Shown: positions 8,399 to 16,117 of the stretch, one piece after another
Position numbering within the stretch: the first letter of the stretch is position 1
How the letters are laid out: the number at the start of each line of letters is the position of its first letter
Assembly: GCA_965116695.1 (NCBI GenBank)
Contig: OZ220706.1
Span: 2,170,001 to 2,234,000, forward strand
From: JAJDTT01 sp965116695
Lineage (GTDB): Bacteria; Acidobacteriota; UBA6911; RPQK01; JAJDTT01
Reading direction: 5' to 3'
Length of the DNA stretch: 64,000 nucleotides
Translations under genes and position numbers: made by a program
Notes under the pieces: generated by a model
The model's database searches: none
Told to the model about the DNA's origin: nothing
What the model saw: only the letters and a program-made list of their open reading frames with translations

Positions 8399-8998
8399 CT
8401 ATAGCAGGTGTCCGAGCTTTTCCTTCTTGGTCTTCAGATACTCCTGCGACACCGGTGAGGGCTCCACGACCAGGGGAATCCGTTCCACCACCTGAAGCCC
8501 TTCCGCCTCCAGGCCGCGAATCTTGGCGGGGTTGTTGGACATGAGGCGAATCCGGGAGAGCCCCAACCGGAGCAGCACCACCGCGCAGAAACGGTAGGAG
8601 CGCAGGTCCGCTTCGAACCCCAGCTTGGCGTTGGCCTCCACCGTGTCGACTCCCTGGTCCTGGAACTGGTACGCGTGCAGCTTGTTGATGAGGCCGATTC
8701 CCCGGCCTTCCTGAAACTGATAGAGCAGGACGCCGCTGCCGGCCTCGGCGATCCTCTGAAGGGCCTGTTCCAACTGCTCCCCGCAATCGCAGCGGAGCGA
8801 GTGGAAGATGTCGCCGGTCACGCACTGCGAGTGGATCCGCACCAGCGTGGGCCTCCGGTCGCTCAGTGGCCGGCGCACCAGCGCCACCAGTTGCTCGTCG
8901 TCCTCTTCGCTTTCGAAGCCGTAGATCCGGAATGGTCCGAAGCGCGTGGGCAGCGCCGCATTGGGCACCGTATCGAGACTCGCCAGGACCTCGTTCAT
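8399..8998 (-). CDS. ribA: GTP cyclohydrolase II (riboflavin synthesis)
   Basis: RibA opens GTP to 2,5-diamino-6-ribosylamino-pyrimidinone phosphate, the first step of riboflavin synthesis. The 199 residues match the stand-alone RibA length (the bifunctional RibBA is about twice as long). HSQCVTGD (from about residue 56) and LRCDCGEQL supply the three zinc cysteines, about C59, C70 and C72. YQFQEGRGIGLINKLHAY is the GTP-binding and catalytic segment, and LMSNNPAKIRGL is a further family signature. It lies just downstream of ubiX on the same strand with a 12-base gap; UbiX uses FMN, a product of this pathway, which makes the pairing sensible. Confidence 0.95.
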   Translation of the reverse strand: MNEVLASLDTVPNAALPTRFGPFRIYGFESEEDDEQLVALVRRPLSDRRPTLVRIHSQCVTGDIFHSLRCDCGEQLEQALQRIAEAGSGVLLYQFQEGRGIGLINKLHAYQFQDQGVDTVEANAKLGFEADLRSYRFCAVVLLRLGLSRIRLMSNNPAKIRGLEAEGLQVVERIPLVVEPSPVSQEYLKTKKEKLGHLL

Positions 8999-9010
8999 GG
9001 GCGGATAGTA

Positions 9011-9607
9011 TCACTCTCCAGGGTGAGCGGGTGAACGCACCGGCGTGGACCAGCGCTTCAGTCCCTGGACGGAGATGCCGAAGACATCCAGGGCCCGGCC
9101 CAGGCTGTGGTCCACAAGATCCTGGAGGCCGTCGGGATGATGGTAGAAGGAGGGGATGGGAGGGGCGACGACGGCTCCCAGCTCCGCCACTTCCACCAGC
9201 CGCCGGAGATGACCCAGGTGCAGAGGAGACTCGCGCACCAGCAGCACCAGCGGCCTTCTCTCCTTCAGGGTTACGTCCGCCGCCCGGGTCAGGAGGTCCT
9301 TGGTAATGGAGTTGGCCAGGCAGGAGACGGTGTGGATCGAGCAGGGGGCGACGATCATGCCCCGGGTCCTGAAGGACCCGCTGGAGATCGCCGCCGCCAT
9401 GTCGCCCGGTTCATGGACCACGTCGGCCAGGTTCCGCACCTGGTCCAGGCCGTAGCCGGTTTCCAGCTCCACGGTCCTGGGCACGGTCCGAGTGTAGACC
9501 AGGTGGGTCTCCACCTCCGGGACGGCGCGCAGAATTTCCAGCAGCCGGATCCCATAGATGGGCGCCGACGCGCCAGACAACCCGACCACCAGTGGAGAAG
9601 AACTCAT
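9011..9607 (-). CDS. ubiX: Flavin prenyltransferase UbiX
   Basis: UbiX attaches a dimethylallyl group to FMN to make prenylated FMN, the cofactor of UbiD-type decarboxylases. LVVGLSGASAPIYGIRLLE is the N-terminal FMN-binding signature; GMIVAPCSIHTVSCLANSI and RPLVLLVRESPLHLGHL are also characteristic. The start is set at the ATG at 9607 (MSSSPLVVGLSG) because that ATG overlaps the stop of the upstream radical SAM gene as ATGA. An in-frame extension to 9706 has no family similarity. No ubiD gene is seen in the window. The enzyme would be about 198 residues, normal for the family. Confidence 0.93.
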   Translation of the reverse strand: MSSSPLVVGLSGASAPIYGIRLLEILRAVPEVETHLVYTRTVPRTVELETGYGLDQVRNLADVVHEPGDMAAAISSGSFRTRGMIVAPCSIHTVSCLANSITKDLLTRAADVTLKERRPLVLLVRESPLHLGHLRRLVEVAELGAVVAPPIPSFYHHPDGLQDLVDHSLGRALDVFGISVQGLKRWSTPVRSPAHPGE

Positions 9608-10647
9608 GCCCCCGATTCCGGGAGGATTTCGAGCCCCTGGGGAGCCCGCCACTCGTCGACCAGGGAGGCTTGGTGGACGCACGAAACGGTGCAGTAGGGA
9701 GCGCAACTCTTCGGGGTGCGGTGCTCCCGCCGGATATCCGCCAACGTGTATTCCGCCAGGGGAATCCCCGGGTACCCGCGCTGCTGGGAACAGTAATGCA
9801 CGAGTCCGTCTTCGCAGACATACAGGTACCGGGACCCGGCCCGGCAGCGCCAGTCGTTGGGCCGGCCGGCCGCCAGGTTCTCCTGAAAGGCCCGGTTCAG
9901 ACGAGAATAGCCTCTCTTGGCCATGCTCTTGACCTGGTGGAAGATGCGCACCTCCTCGGAGCTGAGGGGCTTGAGCCCGCCCTGTCCGTCATGGATGACG
10001 CCGACGGTGCAGGTGAACCCCAGCTCCACGGCCCGGCGAGCGATGACCAGCGCGTCTCCGGGATGATTCACGCCGGATCCCAGGACCGTATTGATGTTGA
10101 CCTGGAACTCCGCCAGCTCCGACAGGTAGAGGAGCTTCTTGTCCAGCACCTTCAGGCTCTTCATGGAGTTCGAGTCGGGCTTCACGTTGTCGATGCTGAT
10201 CTGCAGATGCTCCAACCCGGCGCGATTCAGGGAGCGGATCCTCTTGCGCGCCAGGAGGTAGCCGTTGGTGATGAGGCCGGCGATCATATTGCGGTCCCGG
10301 ATCCGGGTGATGACGGCCTCCAACTCCCGATGCATCAAAGGTTCGCCGCCGCTGATGGTGACGATGGAGGTCCCCAGGCGGGCCAGTTGATCGATCCGCT
10401 CCAACATCACTTCGGTGGGAATGGGCGGGGAAAAATCATCGTACTCGTTGCAGTAGGAGCAGGAGAGATTGCAGCGCCGCATGGGGATGATGTGGGCCAG
10501 AATCGGGTGATTCTGCGAGAGCAGGGCACGACCCACCATCTTCAACTCACGCACGCGGATCTTGACGGCTTGGAGTCTGCGCATGGGCCTGTGGCGGGCG
10601 CCGTTGGAACGGGTGCGGATCATAGCAGCCTGGCCGGGGTCCGTCAA
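9604..10647 (-). CDS. Radical SAM protein with SPASM/twitch-like C-terminus
   Basis: The cluster motif CNLSCSYC (C-x3-C-x2-C) near residue 59 binds the [4Fe-4S] cluster that cleaves S-adenosylmethionine. ISGGEPLMHRE is the conserved GGE SAM-binding motif. The C-terminal part carries several more cysteines (WRCRAG, YVCEDGLVHYCSQ, SCAPYCTVSCVHQ), a pattern suggesting auxiliary Fe-S clusters of the SPASM/twitch kind. The substrate cannot be told from sequence. The first possible start is a TTG at 10647 that overlaps the SPFH stop (TTGA); ATG codons at 10623 and 10584 are alternatives. It is coupled to ubiX by an ATGA overlap, so the two products probably serve one pathway. Confidence 0.85.
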   Translation of the reverse strand: MTDPGQAAMIRTRSNGARHRPMRRLQAVKIRVRELKMVGRALLSQNHPILAHIIPMRRCNLSCSYCNEYDDFSPPIPTEVMLERIDQLARLGTSIVTISGGEPLMHRELEAVITRIRDRNMIAGLITNGYLLARKRIRSLNRAGLEHLQISIDNVKPDSNSMKSLKVLDKKLLYLSELAEFQVNINTVLGSGVNHPGDALVIARRAVELGFTCTVGVIHDGQGGLKPLSSEEVRIFHQVKSMAKRGYSRLNRAFQENLAAGRPNDWRCRAGSRYLYVCEDGLVHYCSQQRGYPGIPLAEYTLADIRREHRTPKSCAPYCTVSCVHQASLVDEWRAPQGLEILPESGA

Positions 10648-11594
10648 CGGACGGCCGGGCCGGCACCGTCCTCCTTGCGAGCCTGCTGAACCACCGTCAT
10701 GGCCGAGGCGATCATGCCGGCCATGTCGGACAGGTTGGAGGGGATGATCAGGGAATTGTTGGTCCGCGCCAGGTTGCCGAACTCCTTGATGTACTGCTCC
10801 GCGACCCGCAGGTTAACGGCATCCTGACCGCCCTGCTCATTGATGGCGGAGGCGATTTCCCGGATCCCCTTGGCCGTGGCCTCGGCCACCTGCTCGATCT
10901 CCGCCGCCTGCCCCGCGGCTTCGTTGATCCGGCGCTGTTTCTCCCCCTCCGAGCGCTTGATCAGTTCCTGCTTTTCTCCCTCGGCGACGTTGATCTTCGC
11001 CTGTTTCTCCCCTTCCGACTGCGCCACCAGGGCCCGTTTCTCCCGCTCGGCCCGCATCTGCTTCTCCATGGCGCTCTTGATGCTCTGGGGAGGAATGATG
11101 TTCTTGACCTCGTAGCGGGTCACCTTGACGCCCCAGGGATCGGACGCCTTGTCCACCGCGTCGACGATCTCCGAGTTGATGGTCTCCCGCTCCTCGAAGG
11201 TGCGGTCCAGCTCCAGCCGGCCGATGACGCTTCGCATGGTGGTCTGGGCCAACTGCGTGGATGCGAACTGGTAGTTGTTGATCCCGTAGGAGGCCTTTCT
11301 GGGGTCGATGACCTGGAGATAGAGAATACCGTCCACCTCCACCGAGATGTTGTCCTGCGTGATGCAGGTCTGAGGCGGAACGTCCACCGCCTGCTCCTTG
11401 AGCGTATGCCGGTAGGCGACCTTGTCCACGAACGGCGTCAGGACATGGAACCCGGCCTCCAACGTGGCCCGGTACTTGCCCAGCCGCTCCACGATGAACG
11501 CGGACCGCTGGGGAACGATCCGGATGGTCTTGAAGAACGCGATCAGCGCCAACAGGATCAGGCCGATCAGAACAACTGTGCCGAAGTCCACCAT
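10644..11594 (-). CDS. SPFH/band-7 (stomatin-like, QmcA-type) membrane protein
   Basis: An inner-membrane scaffold protein of the stomatin/prohibitin family. A single N-terminal membrane helix (about residues 5-24) is followed by the SPFH domain (IVPQRSAFIVERLGKYRATLEAGFHVLTPF is split here as RSAFIVERLGKY and LEAGFHVLTPF). A charged coiled coil rich in repeated SEGEKQ/AEGEKQ units follows at about 180-240. Such proteins form large ring oligomers. The start is the ATG at 11594, preceded by GGGAGG at good spacing; the GTG two codons earlier lies too close to it. It follows nfeD by 33 bases, the classical NfeD/SPFH partnership. Confidence 0.93.
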   Translation of the reverse strand: MVDFGTVVLIGLILLALIAFFKTIRIVPQRSAFIVERLGKYRATLEAGFHVLTPFVDKVAYRHTLKEQAVDVPPQTCITQDNISVEVDGILYLQVIDPRKASYGINNYQFASTQLAQTTMRSVIGRLELDRTFEERETINSEIVDAVDKASDPWGVKVTRYEVKNIIPPQSIKSAMEKQMRAEREKRALVAQSEGEKQAKINVAEGEKQELIKRSEGEKQRRINEAAGQAAEIEQVAEATAKGIREIASAINEQGGQDAVNLRVAEQYIKEFGNLARTNNSLIIPSNLSDMAGMIASAMTVVQQARKEDGAGPAVR

Positions 11595-11627
11595 GGTCAC
11601 CTCCCGGCATGTCCCATGCCGATGAAA

Positions 11628-12080
11628 TCAGATCTTCTTCACTGTCAGCGTCAGGTTTTCCTTGTCCTGGATCTCGACCGCTGCGCCTTCGGGAATCCTC
11701 TCCCCGGACTCGGCTTGCCACGTGGTGCCCCGGTAATCGACGCGGCCGGAGCGGTCGGACCGGATCTCACGGGTCACCAGCGCGCGCCTGCCCACGAATT
11801 CGTCGGACACGGTGCCGCCGGCTGCCGGCTGAGGGCCGTCGATCCTCCCCTTGATCCGCTTTCGGAAGACCAGCAACAGCCCGACGGACGAAACCACGAA
11901 CACTCCCAACTGCAGGTTCAGGGAGGTCTCCGCCGTCAGGCAGAGGAGGGCCACCAGCCAGGCGCCGAGAGCGAAGAAGATGAGCACCACTCCGGGACTG
12001 GCGAACTCCAGGAGCAGCAGGACGACTCCCAGCCCGAACCAGAGGAGTTGAGGTTTGAGCCAATCCTGAAGAGAATCCAT
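11628..12080 (-). CDS. NfeD-like membrane protein
   Basis: A 150-residue short-form NfeD protein, usual partner of SPFH proteins. Three or four hydrophobic helices (LLWFGLGVVLLLLEFASPG, VVLIFFALGAWLVALLCL, LGVFVVSSVGLLLVF) fill the first 75 residues. A C-terminal OB fold follows, with FVGRRALVTREI, GRVDYRGTTWQAESG and IPEGAAVEIQDKENLTLTV. The start at 12080 is supported by a GGAGG eight bases upstream of the ATG. The same frame stays open far upstream, antisense to aguB, but that extension has no family features. It begins the nfeD-SPFH-radical SAM-ubiX operon. Confidence 0.9.
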   Translation of the reverse strand: MDSLQDWLKPQLLWFGLGVVLLLLEFASPGVVLIFFALGAWLVALLCLTAETSLNLQLGVFVVSSVGLLLVFRKRIKGRIDGPQPAAGGTVSDEFVGRRALVTREIRSDRSGRVDYRGTTWQAESGERIPEGAAVEIQDKENLTLTVKKI

Positions 12081-12146
12081 CTGTCCGCCTCCGTTCGATC
12101 CTATTATCGTATCAGGCCCCGGCGGACCGACCCGAGGAATCTCAAG

Positions 12147-13076
12147 ATGACCGGTTCCAAGCTCGACCCGGACGACGCCCGGCTTTCCGCGGCCAGTGGA
12201 CTTCACCTGGGCCTGGTCCAGCACCGCTGCACGGCCGATCCGGCGGAGAACCTGCGGCGCGCGATGGACGGAGTGCGGGAAGCGGCCGCCCGGGGCGCCC
12301 ACGTCGTCTGCCTCCAGGAACTCTTCCAGTTCCCCTATTTCTGCCAGCGGGAGGACCCGGCGTTCTTCGACTGGGCGGAGCCGATCCCGGGACCGGCGTC
12401 CCGGCGGCTGTCGCTGCTGGCCCGGGAACTCGGCGTGGTGCTCGTCGCTCCCCTCTTCGAGCGGCGCGCTCCCGGCCTCTACCACAACACGGCCCTGATC
12501 CTGGACGCCGGCGGCCGGTCCGTGGGGCTGTACCGCAAGATGCACATCCCGGACGACCCCTACTACTATGAGAAATTCTATTTCACCCCGGGGGACCTGG
12601 GCTTTCAGGCTCACGCCACTCCCCACGGGTCCGTCGGCGTCCTCATCTGCTGGGACCAGTGGTTTCCCGAAGCCGCTCGAGCGACCGCCCTGGCCGGCGC
12701 CCGGATCCTCCTCTACCCCAGCGCCATCGGCTGGTTCCGGGAGGATTCCGACCGGGAGCGGCGCGAGCAGCGCGACGCGTGGGAAACCGTCCAACGCTCG
12801 CACGCCATCGCCAACGGGGTCTTCGTGGCGGCGGTCAACCGGGTGGGCGAAGAGGGCGCCATCCGGTTCTGGGGACGCTCTTTCGTCTGCGACCCCTGGG
12901 GAAGGGTTCTGGCGCGGGCGCCGGAGGACCGCGGCCAGGTCCTGATGGTGGAATGCCGGTTGCCGGAGGTGGAGGCCACCCGCAGGATCTGGCCGTTTCT
13001 CCGGGATCGCCGGATCGAGAGCTACGGCGGCCTCCTGGCGCGGTGGGGTTCCAAGCCGGACGTGCCGGATCTCTGA
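12147..13076 (+). CDS. aguB: N-carbamoylputrescine amidase
   Basis: A carbon-nitrogen hydrolase of the nitrilase superfamily that turns N-carbamoylputrescine into putrescine, CO2 and ammonia. The catalytic triad is visible: Glu58 in VVCLQELFQ, Lys131 in YRKMHIPDD, and Cys168 in LICWDQWFPE. The segment PYYYEKFYFTPGDLGF and the IRFWGRSFVCDPWG signature are typical of the AguB subgroup. The start ATG at 12147 has GAGGA about ten bases upstream. The stop is one base before aguA, which makes this specific assignment strong: together the two genes carry out both steps from agmatine to putrescine. Confidence 0.93.
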   Translation: MTGSKLDPDDARLSAASGLHLGLVQHRCTADPAENLRRAMDGVREAAARGAHVVCLQELFQFPYFCQREDPAFFDWAEPIPGPASRRLSLLARELGVVLVAPLFERRAPGLYHNTALILDAGGRSVGLYRKMHIPDDPYYYEKFYFTPGDLGFQAHATPHGSVGVLICWDQWFPEAARATALAGARILLYPSAIGWFREDSDRERREQRDAWETVQRSHAIANGVFVAAVNRVGEEGAIRFWGRSFVCDPWGRVLARAPEDRGQVLMVECRLPEVEATRRIWPFLRDRRIESYGGLLARWGSKPDVPDL

Positions 13077-13077
13077 A

Positions 13078-14142
13078 ATGGCGTCCGGAACCGGCGCGCC
13101 GACTCCTCGAAGACTCGGTTTCTTCATGCCGCCCGAGTGGCATCCCCACGAATCCACCTGGCTGGCCTGGCCCACGAACCGGGAGACGTGGCCCGGACGC
13201 GTGAGGCGAATCCGGTCGCTCTTCCTGGAGATGATGCGGCTCGTGGCATCGGGCGAGAGAATCGACCTGCTGGTGGACCGCCGGGAGCAGGAGGCGGAAG
13301 TCCGCGGCCGCTTGGACCCGGCCACCCGGCGGCGGGTTCGATTCCACCGGATCGCCACCGCGGACGCCTGGATCCGGGATTACGGCCCCAACTTTCTGAT
13401 CCGGTCCGGGCGCGAACGGGCCTCCGCCGGCTTCAACCAGTGGCGCTTCAACGCCTGGGGAGGCCGATACCCGGAATTGGCGGTGGACGGCGACGTCCCG
13501 GACCGGCTGGCCCCGCTATTGGAAATGCCTCGTTTCCGGCCCGGTCTCGTGCTGGAGGGCGGCGCCATCGACGTGAACGGCCGGGGCGGGATCCTGGCCG
13601 CCGAATACTGTCTTCTGAATCCCAACCGAAACCCGGGCCGAAGCCGGAAAGAGGTGGAGGACTGCCTGCGGAGCCATCTGTGCGCGTGCCGGACGATCTG
13701 GCTGGGAGACGGGCTGCCGGGTGACGACACCGGCGGCCACGTGGACAATCTGGCGCGGTTCGTACGCCCGGACACCATCGTCTGCGCGGTGGAGGAGGAC
13801 TCCGGTCAATCGCATCACCACATATTCGAGGACAACCGGCGGCGCCTGACGCTGGCCCGGGGGATGGACGGCCGCCGGTACCGGATCCTGACGCTCCCCT
13901 TGCCCTCGCCTCGAGAGACCGGTCTCAAGGGGCTCCCGGCTTCCTACCTGAATTTCTACATCGCCAACCGCGTGGTCCTGGTCCCCGGGTTCGGATGTCC
14001 CCAGGACAAAACTGCCCGCAGGACCTTGCAGGAGCTTTTCCCAAGACGCCGTGCCGTCAGCCTGAATTGCCGCGACCTGATCCGCGGACTGGGAGGCATC
14101 CACTGCGTCACGCTGCAGCAGCCGCGGGTCGCCAGGTGTTGA
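13078..14142 (+). CDS. aguA: Agmatine deiminase
   Basis: This enzyme removes the imino group of agmatine to give N-carbamoylputrescine and ammonia. It belongs to the guanidino-group-modifying (pentein) fold. MPPEWHPHESTWLAWP near the N-terminus, WIRDYGPNFL, LEGGAIDVNGRGG, DDTGGHVDNLARF and the final GGIHCVTLQQP with the catalytic Cys (about residue 343) are all family signatures. At 354 residues it has the usual length. The ATG follows the aguB stop by one base. No arginine decarboxylase is in the window, so agmatine is either made elsewhere in the genome or imported. Confidence 0.95.
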   Translation: MASGTGAPTPRRLGFFMPPEWHPHESTWLAWPTNRETWPGRVRRIRSLFLEMMRLVASGERIDLLVDRREQEAEVRGRLDPATRRRVRFHRIATADAWIRDYGPNFLIRSGRERASAGFNQWRFNAWGGRYPELAVDGDVPDRLAPLLEMPRFRPGLVLEGGAIDVNGRGGILAAEYCLLNPNRNPGRSRKEVEDCLRSHLCACRTIWLGDGLPGDDTGGHVDNLARFVRPDTIVCAVEEDSGQSHHHIFEDNRRRLTLARGMDGRRYRILTLPLPSPRETGLKGLPASYLNFYIANRVVLVPGFGCPQDKTARRTLQELFPRRRAVSLNCRDLIRGLGGIHCVTLQQPRVARC

Positions 14143-14526
14143 CGAAACGTCCACCGGATACGCCTGATCGGGAATTCCAAGCATCCTTGCTTTCACGCGG
14201 ATCCCGGTTTCGCCGACCTCGGAGTCGGCGCCGTAGAAATGATCGTAGCGAGAAAGTGGGGAATCGAGGACAGATTTTCACGATTTTGAGGTGCATAGTT
14301 GTTCTATTCGCCGAGAAATCGCACGAATATGGACCGATTCCCCGCTTTCGCAGTAGATTGATTTCTGCGGCGCAGGCTCCTCGCACCCGGAAAATACGCT
14401 TCCATCGAGGGGACGATCTTTTTCTTCGAAGGTACTCTCAACCAGCTTGAAGCACGGATGAAGACAAGGCGATCGCCGTAGCTCCTCTTCATGCGGGACG
14501 ATCGCGTCTGCGCCCGGAAATGCGGG
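14143..14526. other. Intergenic region, lower GC, no confident gene
   Basis: A 384-base stretch between aguA and the toxin gene, visibly richer in A and T than its neighbours. Short open frames exist on both strands but none resembles a protein I know. A perfect 7-bp inverted repeat (CGCCGAC at 14211-14217, GTCGGCG at 14224-14230) lies 69 bases past the aguA stop and could end the aguBA transcript, although no T-run follows. Confidence 0.5.
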
Positions 14527-14976
14527 CTACCGGTTCGCGACTCTCCACGGATTCACCGTGATGACGCCGGTGTTCCGAAATTCCCGCTGGTTTCGTGTGA
14601 CGACGGTCAGACCGCGGCGGTTCGCCGTGCCCGCCAACATGGCATCGGGAAGATGCCCGTCGAGCGGCTCGCCCAGCCGCCGTTTGGCTTCCATGATTTG
14701 AGCAGAGACCCGGGCATCGGCGTCTGTCCAATCGAACACCCGTTCCTGGAAGAGGCTGTCCAGAATCCCTTCAAAACGCCGGACAAGATCCTCCCGCCTT
14801 TCGCCGGGCTCAATCCGTCCGATTCCATTGAGAATCTCCCAGACGGTGATGGACGCAAGTCCGATCCCCTGCCCGGCGATTCGGTCGAGAAACCTTTCGA
14901 CGCGCCGTTCCGGGCGCGGCCGCATCATCTCGGAAACGACGTTCGTGTCGAGGAGCCAGGCTATGGGAGTCCTCAC
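14527..14976 (-). CDS. PIN-domain ribonuclease toxin (VapC/FitB-like)
   Basis: A 149-residue PIN-domain protein, a metal-dependent ribonuclease that acts as the toxin of a type II toxin-antitoxin pair. Acidic active-site residues are visible: Asp10 in AWLLDTNVVSEMM, Glu in SITVWEILNGIG, and Asp in HLPDAMLAGTANRRG, followed by TVVTRNQREF. The RRLGEPLDGHLPDAMLAGTA stretch is typical of the FitB/VapC subgroup. It begins with a GTG at 14976 that overlaps the antitoxin stop as GTGA, the usual coupling of antitoxin and toxin. The full motif set suggests it is intact. Confidence 0.87.
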   Translation of the reverse strand: MRTPIAWLLDTNVVSEMMRPRPERRVERFLDRIAGQGIGLASITVWEILNGIGRIEPGERREDLVRRFEGILDSLFQERVFDWTDADARVSAQIMEAKRRLGEPLDGHLPDAMLAGTANRRGLTVVTRNQREFRNTGVITVNPWRVANR

Positions 14977-15230
14977 ACGCTGTCCTCGTCTGCGAATTCC
15001 ACCGGCCTGTAGCCATAGCGGTCCGGTGGCGGCAGATCGATTCCGTTCTCCGGCCCGAAGAACCGCTTGAACACCTCGGACGGTTTGGTGAGCCGTTCGG
15101 CCTTCTCCCGTGCTTCACGAATGAGCCGGCGGACGAACTCTTCCATGGAGACGCCGGAATCCCGGGCTTCTCGTTTGAGCCAGGACTTGTCTCCAGGATC
15201 GATGCTACGGACTGTAATAACGGAACTCAT
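14973..15230 (-). CDS. FitA/VapB-like ribbon-helix-helix antitoxin
   Basis: An 85-residue partner of the downstream PIN toxin. The first 45 residues look like a ribbon-helix-helix DNA-binding domain of the FitA type: VITVRSIDPGDKSWLKREAR, then GVSMEEFVRRLIREA. The C-terminal part, ending in VEFADEDSV, would wrap the toxin and block its active site. A GGAGG lies upstream of the ATG at 15230. Such antitoxins repress their own operon; an 8-bp palindrome TGCTAGCA at 15281-15288 lies about 50 bases upstream, but it is too short to call an operator. Confidence 0.82.
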   Translation of the reverse strand: MSSVITVRSIDPGDKSWLKREARDSGVSMEEFVRRLIREAREKAERLTKPSEVFKRFFGPENGIDLPPPDRYGYRPVEFADEDSV

Positions 15231-15326
15231 CCCGGTGTTCCCCTCCGTATTCCGTTTTTGACTCCTTGGGCCAGATCCGATGCTAGCACACTATGCTGTC
15301 ATTGGGGCGGCGAGTCTGTCCCAGAA

Positions 15327-15366
15327 TCGTAGGAACGGCGAGACGGATGCAACCGTGAAGAAAATG
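15327..15366. repeat. 40-bp repeat, copy A (pair with 15758-15797)
   Basis: This 40-base segment matches 15758-15797 at 34 of 40 positions without gaps. Shared blocks include AGGAACGGCG and GAAGAAAATG. It lies 41 bases downstream of the stop of the small minus-strand gene at 15408-15662. Confidence 0.75.
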
Positions 15367-15407
15367 GAAGTGGCCTCGAAGCTCGGCCCATTCCCACGCC
15401 GCCTCGA

Positions 15408-15662
15408 CTATCCTTCGGGAAGATAGCGATCCAGGAAACAGGCCACGGCAATTGCGGTGCCGACCAAGCCGACGAGAGCACCCACGATCCCTCCGGCCTG
15501 CACCCAGAGGGCCCGGTAAAGTCTGGATTCCAGCGACGCGATGTCCTGCTTGGTGGCCAATTGCTCACCGATTGGAACGGCTGCCGCCGCCGCTCTCGCC
15601 TTGGCTTCTTCCACACCTGCGTCAATAAACGCGTCGTAAATCTCGCTGACCATAACTCCCAT
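15408..15662 (-). CDS. Small membrane protein with coiled coil (CCDC90/DUF1640-like)
   Basis: An 84-residue protein. A charged helical part (EIYDAFIDAGVEEAKARAAA, then EQLATKQDIASLESRLYRAL) is followed by one membrane helix (VQAGGIVGALVGLVGTAIAVACFL). The ATKQDIA...LYRALWVQAGGI arrangement is seen in small bacterial proteins related to DUF1640. It would sit in the inner membrane by its C-terminus. The start may be the ATG at 15662 or the one at 15653. It is flanked by a 40-bp repeat pair (15327-15366 and 15758-15797). The function of such proteins is not known. Confidence 0.65.
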   Translation of the reverse strand: MGVMVSEIYDAFIDAGVEEAKARAAAAAVPIGEQLATKQDIASLESRLYRALWVQAGGIVGALVGLVGTAIAVACFLDRYLPEG

Positions 15663-15757
15663 GAGCGCCCCTACTGAGTCCAGCCTACCTTCTTACCGAT
15701 GATTCGCACAGCTTCCGCGCCAAATGCAGGCACTGCTGCGACGTTTCTGATCCCTGT

Positions 15758-15797
15758 TCGCAGGAACGGCGGGACGGAGGGAACTGCGAAGAAAATG
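15758..15797. repeat. 40-bp repeat, copy B (pair with 15327-15366)
   Basis: Second copy of the 85% identical 40-base repeat, in the same orientation as copy A. It ends two bases before the stop codon of the minus-strand coiled-coil gene at 15800-16093. Confidence 0.75.
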
Positions 15798-15799
15798 AG

Positions 15800-16093
15800 C
15801 TACTCGCCGCGGATTTTGCGGAGTTCCCGCTCCATCTGGCGATTCAGGCGGGACTTGTCCCGGGAAAGTTGCTGGTTCAGTTCCTGAATCTTGTCCGCGG
15901 CCCCCGTCTCGGCGGCCGCGGCGATCTGAGCCTGCTTGTGGATCTCGACCTCGGCGATGCGGGCCTGGTATTTGTTTCGGACCCGGGCGATGGCGTCCCG
16001 CTGCTCGTCGTTCAGGCTCACGACCGAATATTCTTCCTGAGCCTCCAGCTTCTCCAGAGCCAGCTCCCAAGCAGACTTCAACTCGCCCGGCAT
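15800..16093 (-). CDS. Hypothetical coiled-coil protein downstream of ilvB
   Basis: A 97-residue, highly charged and almost wholly helical protein without signal peptide or membrane segment. Residues about 30-95 are heptad-rich (DEQRDAIARVRNKYQARIAE and ELNQQLSRDKSRLNRQME), predicting a coiled coil. I do not recognise the family. It follows ilvB by 24 bases on the same strand and is probably on the same transcript. It is not the small regulatory subunit of acetolactate synthase, since it lacks the ACT domain. A gene is supported by its sensible composition and context. Confidence 0.6.
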   Translation of the reverse strand: MPGELKSAWELALEKLEAQEEYSVVSLNDEQRDAIARVRNKYQARIAEVEIHKQAQIAAAAETGAADKIQELNQQLSRDKSRLNRQMERELRKIRGE

Positions 16094-16117
16094 CGGCAGA
16101 TCCTTTCCAACTCGGCG

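Noticed and set aside
12081..13358. Long open frame on the minus strand upstream of nfeD, antisense to aguB and aguA
   Set aside because: The plus strand carries two complete, well-matched enzymes there, and the antisense translation is Pro/Gly/Arg-rich without domains; the NfeD start at 12080 has its own ribosome binding site.
14211..14230. Rho-independent terminator after aguA
   Set aside because: The 7-bp stem is good but no T-run follows on either strand, so I only noted it as a hairpin.
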